Below are positions 60,601-64,000 of a DNA stretch of 64,000 bases, in pieces (within the stretch, counting starts at the first letter, position 1; each line of letters begins with the position of its first letter). The position numbers were made by a program, and so were the translations under genes. This stretch comes from Ophiura sarsii. Lineage: Eukaryota; Echinodermata; Ophiuroidea; Amphilepidida; Ophiuridae. The notes beneath the pieces were generated by a model that saw nothing but the letters and a program-made list of their open reading frames with translations, made no database searches and was not told the DNA's origin. The DNA lies in contig CM069448.1 in NCBI GenBank assembly GCA_035610835.1, positions 35,568,880-35,632,879 of the forward strand. Reading direction: 5' to 3'.

Positions 60601-62716
60601 TATCTAGGCTTTCTAAATCATTTCAATCTGTAATAGAGGCAAGGCATCAACAAGAAACATTCACCAGGAACCCATTGTTGTTCATGAAAAGGGTCTTTGG
60701 ATGGGGGGTTTTTGATATGGAAGAGCGGATGATATGAATTGAACTTGAACGAGCGCGCGCACTTTTCTATCAGCTATGTAATAATAGGCCCAATATAAAT
60801 ATACCCATTGACAAACTCAAATCGGCTGATTAAATAATAACTGTTAAATAGATTCCAGCTGTTAAAAGCCTCCAATTTCAATCCCCTGTTTTATTACATT
60901 TTTAATCCCCTGTTTTATAGGTAAAATACAATAGACCTAAATAGGACTCGGAAGTGGACACACTCGAAAGGGTATTGTTCGATATTTATAACAGGATAGT
61001 AAACACTCATCAACAAACTCTTAATCTGGTTATTATTATGGCTCGCACAATTCATACATTATGCGCGTTAATTTTCCCACACTCCCGGCACAGCTTTTCG
61101 GGCGCACACCTGTCGAGAGAGGAAGAGCTATCGATCGAGAATTTAGATTTCATATCCAATTCCCATTTTCAATATGAATAAAGATCATAAATGTATAAAG
61201 TTTCAAAATCCATATCATATCTTTCCTATGAATATGGAATATGCCCTAGCTATGCCGGTCCGTGTTATAAAAATATAACATAAACTTTGCGGACCGCGTA
61301 AAATATATAAAGTTTGTTGAAGTCGTCTAATCCTGCCTTAAAACTGTTCTTAAATAAATGGAACACTCATTTGCTTTAAATTACATTATAATAAAAACGC
61401 CTGGAATTACTGTATTATCCGACTTCGGTCTCTCTAACTTTAAGCAGCTGCTAATACTGCTAAAAATATCCGCAATCAGGATCTAGAAATTACCGGAGAG
61501 CCTATGGCATTAAGAATTCATAATGAACTTGAGGCACGCGCGCTCGCACATATCGGCTGATTTAAGTTTACATCCATATTTATATTTGACTGAGAAAATG
61601 TATAAGAGAGTTCCTTTAGAATATAACTCTACCAACACATTGTTTTCGATTGGAATTTGGTCAATATACGAATACCATTGTGTTAAGATGTCATTTGAAT
61701 GCCATCAATCCCTTGTAAATTCGAATTCTGAGTTATATATAAATCAGTTGGAAGATGGAGTTTAACAAATTCACGGTTTGAATCAAATATAATTTAATCA
61801 CCTCAAACGAAGGGTAGTGGGATCGTCATAATTAGTGGTTAAAAAGACAATGATAAAATGTGGGCCACGTCATGTTTTATCATCTTCCCTGGTGTAATAA
61901 TATGAATTACATTATGTAAATTAGGTGATGATACATACAGTGCACTATAATTTGGATACAACATGGATTTGACTTATGAACTTCATAAGCATAATGCACA
62001 GAAATATCAAGAAGTATAATATTATTAATGTAAGTCACTTATTTAATTTCTTTAAAAGAAATACCTCAGATGCAGAGTGGATTTGCTTCTTGGAAGGAAT
62101 TCTGCATACAATTGATCATAAATAATGTGACAAGGGCTTAATGATTAAAGGATAGTTATTGATATTAAAAACACTTGGTAGAAATAGGCCTAGTTTTTAG
62201 CATCTGCTAGCTTCATGCTCCGACGAGATGCTCCCCCACCTGAGAGCGATTTGCACAATGTTTTGTTACTATAGATTTTAATTTAGCGATACAATATGAC
62301 ATCATATACAATGTACTTAGGGATTTATAATTACCTTCGAGAAAACAGACTTCGGTTGTCAAATGGCTAATGGGTTCGTCCAGAAGCGTCTGTAAAACGG
62401 GCTGCATATCCCCGTCTCGTCCTGCAGACACGTCTTCAGAGTTCTCATCGTAAACAACCACTAACGAAAACACACCGGAAAGTAGCTCGTCCCGAGTGTC
62501 CGGACATGTCAAGATGTGTTTCAGCGGTAGGGAACCCTTACAACGACGGCGAAGAATCCGCGGGAAGTGTATGTTGTGTGAGCCGCGTATATGATTAGAG
62601 TTGTAGGCTAAAAACGGGCGACAATCGATGGTTAGAACTCGCCTTTTGTCATCGTTGCAAAGAGCAGATTTGAGTTCAGTCGTAGATAATCGTCTTACTT
62701 GAGCAAGAACCGTCAT
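48069..62716 (-). CDS. DUSP1/4-like: MAP-kinase phosphatase, DUSP1/2/4/5 class
   Basis: Dual-specificity phosphatase expected to dephosphorylate Thr and Tyr of activated MAPKs, probably in the nucleus. Exons 62716-62335, 49827-49276 and 48661-48069 join in phase into 508 codons plus stop. Residues 1-128 form the rhodanese/CH2 domain (IDCRPFLAYN at 30-39) with the MAPK-docking arginines ILRRRCKG (54-61). Residues 129-232 are a long Ser/Pro linker with a duplicated motif (150-169 and 182-201). Residues 239-380 are the DSP domain: LFLGSVCHASRKD, general acid D294 and the loop HCYAGISRS with C325 and R331. The tail has FVFNFG, close to the DUSP1/DUSP4 FxF motif, and several SP sites. It is longer than vertebrate members (~300-400 residues), mainly through linker and tail. 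Intron 1 is 12.5 kb, intron 2 is 614 bp. No disabling change is seen. DCRPFLA and RLEEAFEFV favour DUSP4-like, but one-to-one orthology is not claimed. Confidence 0.95.
49276..49827 (-). CDS. DUSP1/4-like: Phosphatase exon 2, linker and start of DSP domain
   Basis: Acceptor TTTCTACAG. It begins GGFQRFSRDF, as expected after CFLE in this class, then the duplicated linker motif, then VQILQYLFLGSVCHASRKD to WFDEAAEFI. The donor is G|GTAAGA. Confidence 0.94.
51428..51810. mobile_element. MITE with ACACTCTTATTC ends
   Basis: Inverted ends ACACTCTTATTCTTGATTAG and CTAATCTAGAATAAGAGTGT. A second internal palindrome has AAATATCCGGGTCAAAAT and its inverse, plus TTGACACTGAAGTGTGTCAA. TGACACA-type motifs recur. 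About 383 bp, non-coding. Confidence 0.8.
52895..52960. repeat. 66-base short hairpin
   Basis: The arms AAATGCATCAAGTAAGTCAC (continuing GCCATGACAGT) and the inverse pair over 31 bases with few mismatches around a 4-base loop. It could be a tiny MITE or a small-RNA precursor; the loop is short for a microRNA. Confidence 0.75.
55288..55444. promoter_or_regulatory. Three CCCGCGCAAAATAAT motifs in intron 1
   Basis: The 15-mer CCCGCGCAAAATAAT occurs at about 55291-55305, 55356-55370 and 55430-55444, spaced 65 and 74 bp. The first reads TTTCCCGCGC, matching the E2F consensus. Sequence between the copies is not obviously repeated. Enhancer function is inference. Confidence 0.4.
57963..58062. promoter_or_regulatory. 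Pair of perfect CRE octamers in intron 1
   Basis: TGACGTCA at 57963-57970 and again at 58055-58062, 92 bp apart, in AT-rich sequence. The octamer binds CREB/ATF factors, and mammalian DUSP1 is CREB-responsive. The same octamer also occurs inside repeats near 11547, 11919 and 18919, so chance or repeat origin cannot be excluded. Confidence 0.4.
58497..58803. mobile_element. MITE family B, copy 2
   Basis: Inverted ends GTTTAGCGTCC and GGACGCTAAAC, with AT on both flanks as a possible 2-bp duplication. The interior is related to 36893-37209. Confidence 0.7.
59965..60600. repeat. ~30-bp diverged minisatellite
   Basis: About 20 imperfect units of the form CATCCCACCACTGCCACCA followed by ATTGGCAATAA. 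Long open frames across it are low-complexity artefacts. Confidence 0.9.
62335..62716 (-). CDS. DUSP1/4-like: Phosphatase exon 1, rhodanese/CH2 domain
   Basis: ATG at 62716; upstream in-frame codons are non-ATG. It ends in CFLEG with donor G|GTAATT and carries the kinase-interaction arginines. Confidence 0.94.
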
Positions 62717-62759
62717 TTTTGTTGGCAAATTCACGCGTATGATCAAATTCAATAACGTT

Positions 62760-62945
62760 ATAGAGTGTGTGTCTTATAATGCTATGCTATGACCTCCACA
62801 AGCATCGCCAACACGAGCAACTCAGCTGTTTACAATGGTAAGAATGAATGGGTGTCGTCACAGAGCAAACCTGAATGAAATGGCTGAACCGCAGCACACT
62901 GTTCTTGGATTGGTCATCATATTATCATAATCTATATATGGCAAT
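62760..62945 (-). promoter_or_regulatory. Candidate phosphatase promoter
   Basis: On the minus strand a TATA-like ATTATAAG lies about 60 bases upstream of the ATG (62773-62780), a CCAAT box at about 62910-62915, and a CArG-like CCATATATAG at 62932-62941 (9 of 10 to the SRF consensus). This fits an immediate-early MKP gene but was read by eye only. Confidence 0.4.
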
Positions 62946-63505
62946 CACTAATTAACATGCGTTAGTTTTCATTGGCCAATTCCTTGGGGTCATAGTGAAT
63001 AGTCTCTTATACACAGAAAAGTGTCCTTGAATAACTACTATGCTTGTTTAATGTGTACAGGTAGCCTTGTGTGTGAATGTAGCGTGAGAGACGGCTGCTC
63101 GGCTTTGGGGTTTCCCATTCATAAATTTCCGATATACCACAGCCGGAAATATGGGCGGCCAACGGGTCGAAAAATAACGAAAAACCACAATGAAGCCTTT
63201 CCCCATGATTTATTTATGGGTTAGTATTATCTGTAGAGACTAAAGTACTATTTATAGATTTGATTAATGTCCTGGCTCTAAACCCACTGGTCACCCATTA
63301 AGTGACTTTCATTGAAAATTAACACTCAAGACTTGATTGAAAATAACACTCTCTTTAAAATAAAAAAGACCCACATTTTCTGGACAATTTTGCAAATGTA
63401 TCACCCAAGACCATTTTGGGGGGCATTTTGGCACCTGTAACCCGACCGTGACTTATACTTTTTGGTCGTTCTCTCTACCCAGTCTCAGGCTTTACAGCAA
63501 GTAAT
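62946..63505. other. Gene-free region upstream of the phosphatase
   Basis: Nothing beyond scattered short open frames. Confidence 0.45.
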
Positions 63506-63574
63506 CAGTAGCGTAACTAGGGTCTTCAATTTTGGTGGGGGCATGTGGGGGGGGGACAGACATGTCATCAGCCT

Positions 63575-63607
<33 letters not shown>

Positions 63608-63761
63608 TATATGACTATTTTTTTTAAAGTATACATATGTACACATATAATTTGTCATTTTATTGGGGGGGGGGGGGGGTCAGGGGGCAAGCCTTCATGC
63701 AGGGGAGACAATGCACCTCCGCCCCCCCCCCCCCCCCCCCCCGGCTCTGGCTACGCCACTG
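63506..63761. mobile_element. Poly-G MITE with GTAGCGTAACTAGGGT ends
   Basis: The left end CAGTAGCGTAACTAGGGTC and the inverse of the right end, CAGTGGCGTAGCCAGAGCC, form imperfect 19-bp TIRs around two G runs and one C run. The CAGTGGCGTAGCCAGA terminus is a common invertebrate repeat end. Confidence 0.75.
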
Positions 63762-64000
63762 CCAGAAATTATTTCCAACATTTATTTTGCCATCGCTTTT
63801 CCAATTAAAGGGGCACTGAATGCATGATTGCCGATAAAAATTACATTTTCAATAGATATAGGTATAGGAACCATGTCTGTAATGGTTATTTTTTGGGGAA
63901 ATGTTGAATGATAGCGCTAGATAGAAATATGGTTTAGTTTGTCGTGGTTTGTTTGTTGTTTGTTTGTTTGCTATAGTGTTTGTTTGTTTGCTATAGTGTT
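63762..64000. other. Window edge with GTTT-rich repeats
   Basis: Ends in GTTTGTTTG runs and two copies of TTTGCTATAGTGTT. Confidence 0.6.

Larger units (their letters stand above)
49828..62334 (-). other. Phosphatase intron 1 (12.5 kb)
   Basis: AT-rich and without a supported gene. It holds the MITE at 51428-51810, the hairpin at 52895-52960, the CCCGCGC triplet (55288-55444), the CRE pair (57963-58062), family B MITE copy 2 (58497-58803) and the ~30-bp minisatellite at 59965-60600. AT-rich runs of TTTATT type occur near 56030-56110 and 56360-56430. The remainder shows nothing recognisable. Confidence 0.7.

Noticed and set aside
63545..63819. Glycine/proline-rich frames at the window end
   Set aside because: Translation of poly-G and poly-C tracts in a MITE.

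Overview
The window is eukaryotic animal DNA. It has split genes with GT-AG introns, metazoan gene families, and a dense load of nested DNA transposons, LINE fragments, tRNA-derived SINEs, fold-back repeats and long poly-G/poly-C tracts. The repeat mix and the AT-rich background suggest a marine invertebrate, perhaps a deuterostome such as an echinoderm or hemichordate. That placement is inference and weak. No bacterial operon, CRISPR array, rRNA gene or complete tRNA gene is seen.

Four loci look like genuine protein genes. (1) 3016-4182 (+): an intronless, 388-residue protein kinase of non-RD type with a long activation segment. (2) 6535-7203 (-): an intronless, 222-residue acidic protein with a C-terminal coiled coil; its family is not recognised. 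These two genes converge, and each has a related ~150-bp element on its upstream side, in mirror orientation. (3) 23785-34511 (-): a complete six-exon short-chain dehydrogenase of the RDH11/12 type (319 residues) with an N-terminal membrane anchor. (4) 48069-62716 (-): a three-exon MAP-kinase phosphatase of the DUSP1/2/4/5 class (508 residues), with rhodanese/CH2, linker and DSP catalytic domains. I joined the exons of (3) and (4) by hand, and every junction keeps frame.

Region by region. 0.5-2.6 kb holds a hAT-type MITE with a perfect 8-bp target duplication and a decayed mariner. 2.6-7.6 kb holds the kinase/coiled-coil pair. 9.2-17.3 kb is a Russian-doll transposon nest: an outer element with GGGGCCC termini contains a MITE, which is split by a 4.3-kb element with ~750-bp terminal inverted repeats and a 3-bp target duplication. 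That element carries a broken gene with HEEADTK and SPDTD motifs, and one of its arms is split again by a TTAA insertion. 17.3-19.3 kb is a head-to-head inverted repeat interrupted by a Tc1-like element. 23.8-34.5 kb is the dehydrogenase gene. Its exon 5 lies between a 36-unit 56-bp minisatellite and a 143-bp tandem array made of degenerate copies of exon 5 itself. 34.8-46.1 kb is a graveyard of LINE pieces, a DUF4817-type DNA transposon, MITEs and large hairpins, including a 435-bp nested palindrome that can be drawn as a four-way junction. 48-62.7 kb is the phosphatase gene, with a 12.5-kb first intron holding two perfect CRE octamers and three copies of a CCCGCGC motif. The window ends in a poly-G-rich MITE.

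The main points for follow-up are the amplified exon 5 copies, the higher-order minisatellite, the duplicated MAPK-docking-like motifs in the phosphatase linker, the mirrored promoter elements, and the nested transposon with the nuclease-like pseudogene.
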